Below are positions 1 through 9,130 of a stretch of 10,464 bases of DNA, piece after piece. Position 1 is the first letter of the stretch. The number at the start of each line of letters is the position of its first letter. This DNA comes from Muribaculaceae bacterium (lineage in GTDB: Bacteria > Bacteroidota > Bacteroidia > Bacteroidales > Muribaculaceae): the NCBI GenBank assembly GCA_024400895.1, contig JAKSMA010000065.1, forward strand, positions 1 to 10,464, in the 5' to 3' direction. The position numbers were made by a program, and so were the translations under genes. The notes under the pieces were generated by a model. It ran no database searches, had not been told where the DNA came from, and was given only the letters and a program-made list of their open reading frames with translations.

Positions 1-3
1 AGT

Positions 4-154
4 AGAGCTGTGTCGGAGTACGAAGCTATGTTGACGGGATGCTTGGCTCAAGCGTCCGCTACGTAACATATTGAATTTCGTTGATTTTGGTGTGAGGTCG
101 CTCGAGCCGAGCTTCCCTACAAAATGCCCCAATTCGCATTTTAACACAGCCTCT
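4..154. repeat. Imperfect inverted-repeat element, MITE-like or IS remnant
   Basis: The two ends are near-identical inverted repeats: AGAGCTGTGT from base 4, and AGAGGCTGTGTT read on the minus strand from base 154. Further in, 36-57 and 96-117 form a 22-bp inverted pair with 18 matches by hand count. Each of these arms is itself nearly palindromic (GCTTGGCTCAAGC against GCTCGGCTCGAGC). The centre, about 58-95, is AT-rich. No convincing reading frame runs through it. Short non-coding sequence with long imperfect terminal inverted repeats is typical of MITEs or of decayed IS ends. The window starts only three bases before the left end, so a target-site duplication cannot be tested. It could also be a structured RNA or the end of an element continuing to the left. 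Confidence 0.5.
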
Positions 155-172
155 TTTAAGTGATGATGATAT

Positions 173-200
173 AAAAAGGTGGTAAGGTTACCACCTTTTT
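173..200. terminator. Bidirectional intrinsic terminator
   Basis: A perfect palindrome has two 13-base arms (AAAAAGGTGGTAA and TTACCACCTTTTT) separated by GG. Read on either strand it gives a GC-cored hairpin ending in five T, the form of a Rho-independent terminator. It lies about 115 bases downstream of the stop codon of the last minus-strand hydrolase gene and probably ends that transcript. Being symmetric, it could also stop a plus-strand transcript entering from the left. Bases 201-315, between it and the stop codon, hold nothing else I can identify. Confidence 0.85.
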
Positions 201-315
201 GTGTATTCTGTTTTGGAGATATTGTATTTTTAGTGTCGAAGCACTACGTGGAACGCAACGGCTCAGACGGCAGTTGGAGAGTAGTCATCACTCCATCAGA
301 AACAGAACCTCTTCC

Positions 316-1824
316 TTATTTGAGGGTGCTGTTGACGGTTTGGGTGAAACGTGGCTTCGATTCCCAGTTGTTGTGAATGGTGAGCTGCACCTTGTCGCCT
401 GAAAGGAATTTCACCTTCACCATTTCACCTTGTCCGAAATCGGTCCAGTGGCTATGGATAGTGAGTTCTTTGCCGTTCCAAGCAAAGTTGCTTGCTGCAG
501 TGAACGACTGCTCCAAACCGCTGAATGAGTTTTTCAGCGACTGTAGGAAATAGGGTGGGCGCTGAGCGGAGGTTTCCGTTTTCCAAGTCTTGTATGCCGA
601 TGCCACTGTGCGGTTGTCGCAAGTGTATGTAAGGTTGTCGGCATCTACAAAAGAGATTTCAAACCTTTTCCCGTTTGCCTCGCACGAGAGTTTCTTTCCT
701 ACATATTTATTTGGGGTGGCCTTTCCTTTGGTTGTTGGAATTTCGGCTTTTGCCATAAATTTCTCCAATTGCTTTTGGTCGGCGTTGGCTACCAATGGCG
801 CATCTTTTACACCGGGGATAAGCTGGCGCCAGATGCACTTCAGCTCGCCGCCGGTCTGTCGGCTCTCGCCATTAATCACCACTACCATGTCCTTGTCGGG
901 AATCACCACGATAAACTGCCCGAAAGCACCATCGGCGCGGTAACTGCCCGCATATTCGTTCATCCAAATCTGATAGCCGTAGCCAGGGCTCTTTACATTG
1001 GCTGTAGTGTTGGTTTTATATGGAACGGCGTGGCTCGAGGATGATTCATCAATCCACTCTTCGGAAATGAGCTGGCGCCCGTTCCATTTGCCCTTTTGGA
1101 GAAGGAGTAAGCCCATTTTTGCTTGCGATTCGGCTTGCAAACGGAGTCCCCATCCACCAGTGCAAATGCCTGTAGGGCTCAGTTCCCATTGTGCGTCGGT
1201 GATGTCCATGTGTGTGAACAAGCGCTCCTGTAGCAGTTGTAGCACAGTTTTTCCCGTTACGCGCTGCACAATAGCCGACAGCATATATGTGGCCATCCAG
1301 TCGTATTGCCATCGCGTGCCGGGCTCATAAGCAACAGTTAAACTGAGCCAAAGCTGTTCCCAGTCGTCGAATTGGCTCATCGGTTCCAGCACAGGCTTCA
1401 CGCCAGCCTTCATCGTGAGCAAATCCTTGATGGTGAGTTCCGCCAAATTATCGCTCACTGTTTCCGGCGTTTTTCCCGGGAAGAAATTAATCACTCGGTC
1501 GGAAACGCGCAGCAGTCCATCGTCCACGCAGAGGCCAACGGCCATTGCAGTGAAAGTTTTACTTTCGCTGAAAAGCGTCTGGCCACCTTCGGCACCAAAT
1601 GGGGCAGGGTGCATTTCTGCAATCACCTTGCCATGACGAAGCACCATTACATGATGAATATAGGTTTCGCTCACATGCTGCAGCGAATCGAGAAATGTCG
1701 TCACGGCTTTCGCTTCCACGCCCTCTGCCGCAGGAGTGCTGCGCGGAATATCGCCCACATTAGCATTTGCAGCGAGCATACTTACAGCAAAAATGGCAAA
1801 AATAGCCTTGCGTAGCAGTTTCAT
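316..1824 (-). CDS. Exported serine hydrolase, beta-lactamase/esterase fold (copy 1)
   Basis: The 502-residue protein belongs to the serine beta-lactamase-like superfamily (class C/DD-peptidase/esterase type, Pfam Beta-lactamase). An N-terminal signal peptide (residues 1 to about 22, ending ANA) implies export to the periplasm or beyond. The nucleophile motif SxxK is visible as S86-E-S-K89. The second motif, usually YxN, reads Y174-D-W176, so its Asn is replaced. The third motif region is R296-ADGAFG-Q303 in place of KTG or HTG. The catalytic domain spans about 28-335. A C-terminal region (about 345-502) looks beta-rich and carries W460-T-D-F. The gene lies 28 bases after a paralogue with collinear numbering and ends toward the terminator at 173-200. 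Its start is preceded by an AT-rich stretch without Shine-Dalgarno. The substrate is unknown: a peptidase, esterase or amidase is as likely as a true beta-lactamase. Confidence 0.88.
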   Translation of the reverse strand: MKLLRKAIFAIFAVSMLAANANVGDIPRSTPAAEGVEAKAVTTFLDSLQHVSETYIHHVMVLRHGKVIAEMHPAPFGAEGGQTLFSESKTFTAMAVGLCVDDGLLRVSDRVINFFPGKTPETVSDNLAELTIKDLLTMKAGVKPVLEPMSQFDDWEQLWLSLTVAYEPGTRWQYDWMATYMLSAIVQRVTGKTVLQLLQERLFTHMDITDAQWELSPTGICTGGWGLRLQAESQAKMGLLLLQKGKWNGRQLISEEWIDESSSSHAVPYKTNTTANVKSPGYGYQIWMNEYAGSYRADGAFGQFIVVIPDKDMVVVINGESRQTGGELKCIWRQLIPGVKDAPLVANADQKQLEKFMAKAEIPTTKGKATPNKYVGKKLSCEANGKRFEISFVDADNLTYTCDNRTVASAYKTWKTETSAQRPPYFLQSLKNSFSGLEQSFTAASNFAWNGKELTIHSHWTDFGQGEMVKVKFLSGDKVQLTIHNNWESKPRFTQTVNSTLK

Positions 1825-1852
1825 AATTGTATTTTAAAGTTTAAAAATTCAA

Positions 1853-3364
1853 TTATTTCAAGTTGTGGAGGAGAAGGAGGTCGAGGGTGATAGGCTTCTT
1901 GTCGTAGTTGCGTTGCACGGTGAGAAGCACTTTGCCACCCGACACAAATCTCACGGTAATGGTTTCGCCAGAGATAAAGTCGGTCCAATAGGTTTGGATA
2001 GTGAGCGTTTCGCCCTTCCATGCGTAGGATGAGGCAGTGGTGAACTCTTGTTTCAAGCCCTTGAAGCAATCCACTGGGTGGATAGAGTAGGGTGGGGTCT
2101 GCACGCTCGCTTCGTATTGCCATTTGCCGAACGCCGACTTCACCTTGCGTCCATCGTAGTGGTATTGCAACATGCCATTCTGGTCAAATGCAAGAGTGAG
2201 AATCTTCTTGCTGCCACCTATTTCAATGGTTTTGCCCAACCATTTTTTATCCACAGATTTGCCTTGCGGAGCAGGAAGTGCAGCTTTGGCGCTAAAGTCC
2301 TGAAGGTTTTTGTGCTGTGCGTCGTCAGCTGCCACCGAAGCGCTTTTTACACCAGGCAACAGCACCGTCCAGATATATTTGAGCTCGAATGGTGTTTGGA
2401 AACTCACGCCATTGATGAGCACCACCATGTCTTTGTCGGGGATGACCACCACATATTGTCCGAGGGCACCGTCGGCACGGAAACTGCCAGGACGTTCTGC
2501 CATCCAAATCTGATAGCCGTAACCAGGACTCTTGGTGTGGGCTGCCGTGCCATTTTCGTAGGGTTGCACTTGGCGTGAGGAAGCCTCTTCCACCCACTTT
2601 TTCGATACCAGTTGCTTGCCGTTCCACTTGCCCTTTTGGAGAAGGAGTTGTCCCACTTTTGCTTGTGATTCTGCGCTCAAGCGAAGCCCCCAACCACCAG
2701 TATTGATGCCATCGGGACTCTGTTCCCATTCCGCATCTTTGATGCCCATCGGGCCGAATACACGCTGATTGAGCAGCTGCATCATTGTTTTGCCAGTCAC
2801 GCGTTGCACAATGGCCGACAGCAGGAAGGTGCACATTGAGTCGTATTGGTATTTTGTGCCAGGAGCGTCGCTCACAGGCATAGAGAGGTATTTGCGCACC
2901 CAGTCTTTAGTGTTGGAGCGGAAATTCCAGTCGGGTTTAATACCTGTTTCCATCGTGAGCAAATCGCGAAGGGTCATTTTTGCCAGATTATCGCTGATTT
3001 TTTCCGGGAGTTTATCAGGGAAGAACGACACCACACGGTCGGTGACTTTCAAAAGTTTGTCGTCCACGCACAAGCCCACAGCTATGGCGGTGAAAGTTTT
3101 GCTCTCGCTGTAGAGCGTGTGAGGATCGTTTGCCTGGAATGGTTTTGGATGGAGCTCGCCAATCACCTTGCCATGGCGAAGCACCATCACATGGTGCATT
3201 TCGGTTTGTGGAATGCTCATCAAGGAATCAAAAAACTGCGTCACGGCCTTGGCTTCTACGCCTTCTGCAGCAGGGGTGCTGCGCTGTAGTGGCTGTGATT
3301 GTGCAAAGGCGGCTATTGAGAGCCATGCCATCGCCCCAATTAAAAACAAACGCATCGATTTCAT
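1853..3364 (-). CDS. Exported serine hydrolase, beta-lactamase/esterase fold (copy 2)
   Basis: This 503-residue paralogue of the next gene aligns with it almost without gaps; I count about 207 identities over residues 21-340 (roughly 65%). A signal peptide (1 to about 21, ending AFA before Q22) indicates export. SxxK is S86-E-S-K89. The YxN position reads Y174-D-S176, a more usual residue than the Trp of copy 1. The third motif region is R296-ADGALG-Q303. The C-terminal region (about 345-503) is less conserved between the copies but keeps W460-T-D-F. Its stop is 28 bases upstream of the next start, so the pair is probably co-transcribed. The 58-base gap on its 5' side holds no good promoter; AACATTTG, one mismatch from TAnnTTTG, has no TTTG at the right distance. 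Function is a predicted periplasmic serine hydrolase of unknown substrate. The pair arose by tandem duplication. Confidence 0.88.
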   Translation of the reverse strand: MKSMRLFLIGAMAWLSIAAFAQSQPLQRSTPAAEGVEAKAVTQFFDSLMSIPQTEMHHVMVLRHGKVIGELHPKPFQANDPHTLYSESKTFTAIAVGLCVDDKLLKVTDRVVSFFPDKLPEKISDNLAKMTLRDLLTMETGIKPDWNFRSNTKDWVRKYLSMPVSDAPGTKYQYDSMCTFLLSAIVQRVTGKTMMQLLNQRVFGPMGIKDAEWEQSPDGINTGGWGLRLSAESQAKVGQLLLQKGKWNGKQLVSKKWVEEASSRQVQPYENGTAAHTKSPGYGYQIWMAERPGSFRADGALGQYVVVIPDKDMVVLINGVSFQTPFELKYIWTVLLPGVKSASVAADDAQHKNLQDFSAKAALPAPQGKSVDKKWLGKTIEIGGSKKILTLAFDQNGMLQYHYDGRKVKSAFGKWQYEASVQTPPYSIHPVDCFKGLKQEFTTASSYAWKGETLTIQTYWTDFISGETITVRFVSGGKVLLTVQRNYDKKPITLDLLLLHNLK

Positions 3365-3422
3365 ATCGGTTAAATTTTAATGGTTAATATCAAATGTTAG
3401 GAGGAATGCATTTTGTGGTGCA

Positions 3423-4244
3423 TCATGTTGTTGGAATTAATGTCCAGTGGATGGGCATGAGGTCGGGATAATCGGCGTTTTTCGCCCATTTTTGCGGTGC
3501 AATCACGATTTTATCGTCGTTTGCATTGAGCCACGCAGCCCACCAACTCACCAACCGGTTGGCCATGATAATGTGGCGTGCGCGGATGAAATAAGCGAGC
3601 AGCGAAGTTTCGGTTTCGGCGGGATATTGCACGATTTCCACTTTCGCATTCTGGAAGTTGATGTTCTGTTTCACCCATTCGATATCGGTGGTGAACACAT
3701 AGAAGTGTGGATTGTGGAAAGTAGAGAGAATATTTGCCACTGCCCAGTTGTAGTAGTCGGCCGTGCAGGTGTTGTCGGCGCTATTAGGCTCGTGCACTTG
3801 TATCACCACGGTTTTCCCTTGCTTGAGCATGTTCACCATACTTGTGGATGATGATGGAAGTACCTTTTCTGGCACAGAAAACGCCTTCTTGATGTCGTCT
3901 TCCACCGATGCGAAATAGCGGGGAGAGAGCCATTCGCCGTCGAAATAGGTGTCTTTTTTGTTGAGCAAGTCGCCCACGAAGCGATGGTCGGCAGGTTCGG
4001 TTATAATTTCGCTTAATGGCTTTTTAAATATCGACACCACTCGCGCTCCAAGCGACCCCTTTCCAAAAGGTCTAAGGTCGTTGGGCGTGGCTTCGACGAA
4101 TCGTGGCAGATGAAAGCGGGAGTTGATCCATTTCTCCGATGGCACATGCAGGCGCGCGTCGGGGTCGTTCTGCAGCAGGGCATAGTAGAATGCGTATTGA
4201 AACATTTGCTGTGCGGGGCTTCCGCTTATCTTCACTATATTCAT
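3423..4244 (-). CDS. GT11 fucosyltransferase-like protein with altered donor motif
   Basis: The 273-residue protein resembles glycosyltransferase family 11 (alpha-1,2-fucosyltransferases) in length and layout. The N-terminus has Q13-MFQYA-F19, close to the family GNQMFQYA. The middle has FTTDIEWVKQN (184-194), matching the family FSDDIxWxK segment. The C-terminal part has ANRLVSWWAAWLN (228-240) and IVIAPQKW (246-253), matching the family IANSTFSWWGAWL and IAPKxW. The GDP-fucose-binding motif HxRRxD is missing: its expected place reads Q149-VHEP-N154. The leading GNQ is also altered (AQQ). There is no signal peptide, so it is presumably cytoplasmic. The gene starts 27 bases after the methyltransferase-like gene and probably belongs to the YfhO transcription unit. 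It may use another donor or be catalytically inactive. Fold assignment is fairly sure; activity is not. Confidence 0.75.
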   Translation of the reverse strand: MNIVKISGSPAQQMFQYAFYYALLQNDPDARLHVPSEKWINSRFHLPRFVEATPNDLRPFGKGSLGARVVSIFKKPLSEIITEPADHRFVGDLLNKKDTYFDGEWLSPRYFASVEDDIKKAFSVPEKVLPSSSTSMVNMLKQGKTVVIQVHEPNSADNTCTADYYNWAVANILSTFHNPHFYVFTTDIEWVKQNINFQNAKVEIVQYPAETETSLLAYFIRARHIIMANRLVSWWAAWLNANDDKIVIAPQKWAKNADYPDLMPIHWTLIPTT

Positions 4245-4271
4245 ATCGGTAATGTTGTTAGGTGTTCGTCG

Positions 4272-4991
4272 TTAAAACCAGAGGAAGAAATGTTCCAACT
4301 GGAGTTTTGGGTTGGCGATGATGATGCCTATTTTCTCGTTGGTGTAGGTTTGCCCGTATTCTGCGTTGTCGTTTGGTTCGTGCCAGAGTTGGGCTAAAAG
4401 AGGATTGTTGGTTAAGTTACGCATTACCACCACAGCGTGTTGGCGGATGAGCGGAAGAATCGCAGATTTTAGGGTGTTATACTCCATTTCATCGGAGATT
4501 TCGTTAATGAGTACGAATGGGTGTTCGTCAGGAGCAAGTGCCGAAAAATACGATTGAAAGCAGGTGTTTAAATCCACGAAGTGGCGCAACCTTTCGCCAA
4601 ATGGGAGGAGCAATTTCTGCTGGATGATGCTACCTTCAAATTTTGGGGAATAGAGGTGAATCACGCTCTGGCGCGATACGGCCTTCACGCTTGCTGCCGA
4701 CACGCCATAGTTTGCCCCGACGACGAGCAAATGCTTGGGATTGAAAAAGTTGGCGATGCGGAAAAGCATCTTTGCATTCTTGAACGATATTACGCGAGGC
4801 TTCCTCCACCTGCGCCCTGCACTGTCTTTTGCCATTGTTCTCCATTTGGCGATGTCGGCATAGGCATAGTAGGGCAGTCGCTCTCCAAGCACGCGTTGCA
4901 CAAAATGGAAAGCGAATGGCGAATGAATGCCGAAGCCGCCACTTCGGTGGTGACGGCTCCAAGCAGTTCGATATCTTCTAATTCGTCCCAT
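4272..4991 (-). CDS. Class I SAM-methyltransferase-like protein, degenerate SAM site
   Basis: The 239-residue protein has an N-terminal signature RSGGFGIHSPFAFHFV (16-31) followed by PYYAY (40-44). I recognise this from a Bacteroidetes family usually annotated as class I SAM-dependent methyltransferase. The Rossmann glycine loop is LLVVGANYGVSAAS (88-101). Three acidic positions normally used for SAM binding appear replaced: motif I begins LLVVG rather than LEIG, the end of strand 2 reads IHLYSP (111-116) rather than an acidic residue, and motif II reads FVLINE (159-164) rather than FID. The N-terminus is very basic (about ten Arg/Lys in the first 16 residues, His included), which may contact nucleic acid or membrane phosphates. 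No transmembrane segment or signal peptide is visible. It starts 18 bases after the yfhO stop and is followed at 27 bases by the GT11-like gene. Its substrate is unknown, and it could be a non-catalytic member. Confidence 0.7.
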   Translation of the reverse strand: MGRIRRYRTAWSRHHRSGGFGIHSPFAFHFVQRVLGERLPYYAYADIAKWRTMAKDSAGRRWRKPRVISFKNAKMLFRIANFFNPKHLLVVGANYGVSAASVKAVSRQSVIHLYSPKFEGSIIQQKLLLPFGERLRHFVDLNTCFQSYFSALAPDEHPFVLINEISDEMEYNTLKSAILPLIRQHAVVVMRNLTNNPLLAQLWHEPNDNAEYGQTYTNEKIGIIIANPKLQLEHFFLWF

Positions 4992-5009
4992 TATCAGCGG
5001 AACAATCGT

Positions 5010-7589
5010 TTATTTTTCTACTGTTTCTTCGGTTTTATCGTCTTTTTTGTGTTGGTTGCGAATCACCGGCACCACGATGGCGGCAAGCACAGCCACAAAG
5101 ATAAGGATGATGGCAATCTTGGCAGCCGAGTCGGCCGATTCCACTTGCTGAGGCTCGAATTTCATTTCAATCTTGTGGTCGCCGGCAGGAACCTTGAGTG
5201 CACGGAGCACATAGTTCACGCGGCCCAATTCCGCAGGCTTGCCGTCGATAGTCACATTCCATCCCCATGGGAAGTACACTTCGCTGAACACTGCCACACC
5301 ACCCTTGGCACTATGGCTGTGGTAAGTGAGGCGGTTAGGAGCGTAGGTGGTTTCGTAGATGGTGTCGCCTTGTGCTTTAGGCACGGCATTGCCGAGTGCT
5401 GTCTTGAATTGCTCGTCGGCCACTGCACTGTTGGCGGCGTTGAAATTGTCGAGGAATTTCATTTCCGCATCTGCGCCCTTCACATAAGTGAGCGAATCCA
5501 CAAACCAAGCGTTGCCGAGTGCATCAGGATTGCGTTGCGCGTTGTTGGCGTCGGCCTTAATCCAGCGGGTGTTGAGCATGTTGAGCACTTGCATATTGTT
5601 GCGGCTAATCTGACGGTCAATCAAATCGTTGTAACGCGCGAGTTTTGCTGCGTGATAGCCACCCACGGTCTTGTGGAAATATGAAGAGTTGGGTTGACCG
5701 AATCCTTGCACATCGAGCACACGGTAGTTTTGTGTGGTGTCTTTAAGGATGGTCTTGTCTGACTCTGTAGGCTCAAATTGTGCAGAAGCCACATCGTATT
5801 TCGATACGAACGAACTCTTGTCGATGTAGCGCTTGTTCACACCAAACATGTCCACGAGCACTACCCCGGCAATGAGCAGCACAGGTACTGCCACATGGGT
5901 CTTTACAACGCCTTTGAGGTAAGCAAACATGATGCCGAAGCCCACCAAAATCACGAAGAAACTACGCCAAGCGTCGCTCGAAACGAGTGAGAGGCGAATG
6001 GCATCTACGTTGGTATAAATGCTTGCAGGCACATCGCCGATTTGCTGCTTAATTGCGCTGAAAATCTGTTGGTCGCTCTCGGTGTAGTTTTGGAATATGC
6101 CAGGGGCTATCGCAAAGAGCAAGCAGAGAACGGCACACACACCGAAACTTACGAAGAACGCAATTTTGTGCTTCTTCAGGAAGTCTTCTTCGGTAAACAC
6201 CTTGTGCAATGCTAGCACAGCCATCAGAGGCATGGTGAACTCGGCAATCACAAGGATACTTGCCACCGTGCGGAACTTGTTGTACATGGGGAAGTGGTCG
6301 ATGAACAAATCGGTGAACCACATGAAATTATGACCCCATGAAAGTAGGATGGAAAGGATGGTGACCACAAGAAGTGCCCACTTCACAGGACCTTTCACCA
6401 CGATGCAGCCCAGGATGAAGAGCGCAAAAATCAGCGCGCCTACATACACGGGACCGTTGGTCATAGGCTGGTCGCCAAAGTATTGGGTGAACATGCGCAA
6501 TGCTTGTGCATTGAGTTGGTCAATTTCACCATTACTATCCAATTTCTCGTATTTCGAGGTCTTGTCAAGCGACATCATCGTGTTTGAGATGATGCTTGGA
6601 TTGTTTTCGTCTTGAGTAGGCTTGAGTGAAGCGCCACCATTCACATTAGGCACGAGGAGGGTGAAGGTTTCGCCTTGACCGTAACTCCATTGGGTGATGT
6701 ATTCCTTGTCAAGGCCACCGTTGGTGGTGGTTTGCTGTTGTTCGCCTTCAGATTTCAGCGGAGTGAGTTCGCTGTGTCCGCCACGCATTGTCTCCTTTGA
6801 ATATTCATAGGTCATAAACAGGTTTGGCGCGTTGCTGGCAAGAGCAAGCAGTGCCGCGATGGCAAGCGAGCCAGTGGCGATGCACCAGCGCTTCATCTGT
6901 TTTTCCTTGATAGCCTGGCAGAGATATGCGATAACGAGCGCAAAAATCACGAAAGCAGAATAGTAGGTCATCTGCACGTGGTTGCTAAACAATTGCAAAG
7001 CCGCAAATAGCGCTGCAATGGCTGCACCGCCGAGGTATTTGCCACGATAGCACATCACAATACCGGCAATGGTAGGTGGAATGTAGCAGAGTACGAGCAA
7101 CTTCCAGATGTGTCCGGCGCCGATAATAATGAAGAAGTAGCTTGAGAACGCATAGCCGATGGCACCAAGCACTGCGTAATACCACTTCATGTCGAACGCA
7201 AGCATCAAAATATAGAAGCCCACCATGAGCATGAAAATCCAACTTACATAAGGAGGCATGCCGAACAAGCGTAGCGAGTACACTTTGTCGACAGTGCTGA
7301 GCAACATGTTGCTTTCGTAGGTAGGGCTGATTTGGAACGTAGGCATACCGCCGAAGAGGGCGTCGGTCCAACGGGTAATTTCGCCGGTCTTGTCGTAGTA
7401 GGCAGCCGCTTCCTGACCGTTTGCTGCACCTTGCACCATATCGTGCTGTTGCATCACGTCGCCTCTAATATCGTTGGGGTAGAAATACACCCACGACAGC
7501 ACTAAAAAGAAAAGAATCGAAGCCGCAAAAGTGAGCAGCGACTTCACTTTAACCAAGCCAAAAAGGCTTTTTTCAAGATTTTTATTCAT
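5010..7589 (-). CDS. YfhO-family polytopic membrane protein
   Basis: The 859-residue inner-membrane protein matches the YfhO family, probable GT-C-fold lipid-dependent glycosyltransferases. In Firmicutes YfhO homologues decorate lipoteichoic acid; the role in Bacteroidetes is not established. TM1 is at about 17-37. It is followed by an acidic outward loop, D40-IRG-D44 with D50, where GT-C enzymes carry catalytic acidic residues. Next is WTDALFGGMPTFQI (74-87). Further TM segments lie at about 115-133, 137-157, 162-180, 187-202, 208-226, 238-252, 380-398, 402-418, 443-461, 477-496, 543-559 and 566-582. A soluble beta-rich C-terminal region (about 590-820) contains FPWGWNVTIDGK (773-784) and PAGDHKIEMKF, both typical of the family. 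A last TM lies at about 823-843, with a charged tail. A good promoter lies about 40 bases upstream. It is the first gene of a likely unit with the two genes that follow. Confidence 0.88.
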   Translation of the reverse strand: MNKNLEKSLFGLVKVKSLLTFAASILFFLVLSWVYFYPNDIRGDVMQQHDMVQGAANGQEAAAYYDKTGEITRWTDALFGGMPTFQISPTYESNMLLSTVDKVYSLRLFGMPPYVSWIFMLMVGFYILMLAFDMKWYYAVLGAIGYAFSSYFFIIIGAGHIWKLLVLCYIPPTIAGIVMCYRGKYLGGAAIAALFAALQLFSNHVQMTYYSAFVIFALVIAYLCQAIKEKQMKRWCIATGSLAIAALLALASNAPNLFMTYEYSKETMRGGHSELTPLKSEGEQQQTTTNGGLDKEYITQWSYGQGETFTLLVPNVNGGASLKPTQDENNPSIISNTMMSLDKTSKYEKLDSNGEIDQLNAQALRMFTQYFGDQPMTNGPVYVGALIFALFILGCIVVKGPVKWALLVVTILSILLSWGHNFMWFTDLFIDHFPMYNKFRTVASILVIAEFTMPLMAVLALHKVFTEEDFLKKHKIAFFVSFGVCAVLCLLFAIAPGIFQNYTESDQQIFSAIKQQIGDVPASIYTNVDAIRLSLVSSDAWRSFFVILVGFGIMFAYLKGVVKTHVAVPVLLIAGVVLVDMFGVNKRYIDKSSFVSKYDVASAQFEPTESDKTILKDTTQNYRVLDVQGFGQPNSSYFHKTVGGYHAAKLARYNDLIDRQISRNNMQVLNMLNTRWIKADANNAQRNPDALGNAWFVDSLTYVKGADAEMKFLDNFNAANSAVADEQFKTALGNAVPKAQGDTIYETTYAPNRLTYHSHSAKGGVAVFSEVYFPWGWNVTIDGKPAELGRVNYVLRALKVPAGDHKIEMKFEPQQVESADSAAKIAIILIFVAVLAAIVVPVIRNQHKKDDKTEETVEK

Positions 7590-7630
7590 TATAGTAGAGT
7601 AATATTTTGTCGATGTTATATATTAACCTT

Positions 7631-7662
7631 CAAAATTACAAAAAAATCCCATACTATCCAAA
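7631..7662 (-). promoter_or_regulatory. Bacteroidetes-type promoter for the yfhO gene
   Basis: Read on the minus strand, TTTG (7659-7662) is followed by exactly 20 bases and TAATTTTG (7631-7638). Both boxes fit the Bacteroidetes primary-sigma consensus TTTG-N19-21-TAnnTTTG without a mismatch. Transcription would start near 7624, giving a leader of about 35 bases before the ATG at 7589. The leader is AT-rich and has no Shine-Dalgarno, as is usual in the phylum. The preceding gene ends at 7783, so yfhO does not depend on read-through from it. Confidence 0.8.
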
Positions 7663-7782
7663 ACGCCCCCAATAGGCCAGAGATGGGTAGGGGTGGGGTG
7701 CAGATGGATTGTTTCTGAAAGTTCATTTGCGGCCATTCTCCCTCTTCCCTGTTTTTTTGATGTTAAGTAGAAGTCCTTCCGT

Positions 7783-9075
7783 TCAATCCTGACAAATGTC
7801 GATACACCACTCGTATACTGGTTTGATGATGATATGTTTGCCATCTTTTTCCAATTCGTCGTGCTCATGGTCTGTGAGCAATAGCAGATTATTGCATTTT
7901 GTTTGTCGATGGGCTAACAGCAGACCATTTATTTCTCGCTTGCGTGTTTTGTCGTTTGAGATGTCGTATGAAACTTGTATACATTGAATTGCTTTGTTGC
8001 CCTCGCACACAACGAAGTCGCATTCGCCAGATCTGTCTTTCAAATAATAAACGTCCCATCCCTTGCGCTTGCCTATTCGAATTAAGTGCCCTAAAACTAT
8101 CGTTTCGAGTCGCCACCCAAGATTCTCTCCAGCAAACGCGTTTTCTCTTTTGTTCATCATCGCAACATCGATAGCATAGATTTTTTCTTGTGTCACTCTA
8201 ACTTTGCTTTTAGGTGAGTATTTTTTCGCTCCGGTGAGCAAATATGCTTGCTTCAAGTAGCCGATATAGTTTCGAACGGTGTGTGCAGACTTGAAATTGA
8301 ATGTTTCAGATAAGGCTGTAGCAGAGATGACTACAGGGGAAATATTCAGTAAGTGATTTGCAAGATTTTCAAACTGGGCGGGGAAAGCGATGGAATACCG
8401 TTGTTCAATGTCTCGTTTTAGAATATTGTTGACAAGATTTGAGATGTAATTATTCTCTGTTTTTAGTAATGCCAGTTCGGGGAATCCACCCTTTTCCATA
8501 TATTCGTCAAAGCATTTCCGCTTTTCAGCCACACCTTTGGTGGTGTTCAATGCAACGTTGATTTTCTTCATCTTGCAATATTCTGAAAACGAAAAAGGGT
8601 ATAGCTCAATCTCACTGCTTCTGCCCGTCAGATGTGTGGCGAGGTCGCTGCTGAGCAATTTTGCGTTGCTTCCCGTTAAAACAATATGTATTCTATTTCG
8701 TAGCAATCTGTTTACGAACAACGGCCACCCCTCAGCGTTTTGTATCTCGTCGAAGAATATGTATTGGAATTCGCCATAAATTTTGTACAGAACCTCTAAT
8801 ACATCATTTAATTGGCTTTGGCTTAGACCGTCAAGGCGTTCGTCGTCGAAATTGACGTATGCAAACTTAGCATTAGCTTTTATAAGCGCCTGTAGGCATA
8901 GAGTGGATTTTCCACTACGCCGAACACCAATTACAACTTGTGCTTGTGGACTGTTAAGGTCAATGAGACACTCTTCGTCGCGAGAACAAAGGAGGCTGTT
9001 TTCCCAATACTCTATTTCAACCTTTTGGTCATTTAACGCTGTTTCCAATGTCCGTTTGTTGATTTTACTCTTCAT
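7783..9075 (-). CDS. AAA ATPase with C-terminal DUF4143-type nuclease-fold domain
   Basis: The 430-residue protein has the layout of the AAA_14/DUF4143 family common in Bacteroidetes. Walker A is G50-VRRSGKS-T58, Walker B is YIFFDE (105-110), and TGSN (134-137) fits sensor 1. A winged-helix-like middle (about 230-290) leads to a C-terminal region resembling a PD-(D/E)XK fold: E324, E351-x-D353, then I366-Q-V-S. The usual catalytic Glu/Lys of the last strand are thus Gln and Ser, so cleavage activity is doubtful. A longer reading starting at TTG 9108 is rejected because that codon lies inside the -10-like box TATCTTTG. The ATG at 9075 (protein MKSKINKR) fits the promoter. The gene looks monocistronic, and no clear terminator follows it. 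Biological role is unknown for the family. It looks AT-richer than its neighbours, which suits an accessory gene. Confidence 0.88.
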   Translation of the reverse strand: MKSKINKRTLETALNDQKVEIEYWENSLLCSRDEECLIDLNSPQAQVVIGVRRSGKSTLCLQALIKANAKFAYVNFDDERLDGLSQSQLNDVLEVLYKIYGEFQYIFFDEIQNAEGWPLFVNRLLRNRIHIVLTGSNAKLLSSDLATHLTGRSSEIELYPFSFSEYCKMKKINVALNTTKGVAEKRKCFDEYMEKGGFPELALLKTENNYISNLVNNILKRDIEQRYSIAFPAQFENLANHLLNISPVVISATALSETFNFKSAHTVRNYIGYLKQAYLLTGAKKYSPKSKVRVTQEKIYAIDVAMMNKRENAFAGENLGWRLETIVLGHLIRIGKRKGWDVYYLKDRSGECDFVVCEGNKAIQCIQVSYDISNDKTRKREINGLLLAHRQTKCNNLLLLTDHEHDELEKDGKHIIIKPVYEWCIDICQD

Positions 9076-9105
9076 TTTGTTGTGAATTAAAAGGTTTCTG
9101 CTGCG

Positions 9106-9113
9106 CAAAGATA
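9106..9113 (-). promoter_or_regulatory. -7 box of the ATPase promoter
   Basis: Read on the minus strand, TATCTTTG matches TAnnTTTG exactly and lies about 31 bases before the ATG at 9075. The expected -33 position (about 9133-9136) reads GGCG rather than TTTG, so the upstream box is poor. The promoter may therefore need an activator or be weak. The first unit of the 32-bp repeat array begins exactly at this -33 position. Confidence 0.65.
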
Positions 9114-9130
9114 GTAAGAAATGTTAAGTT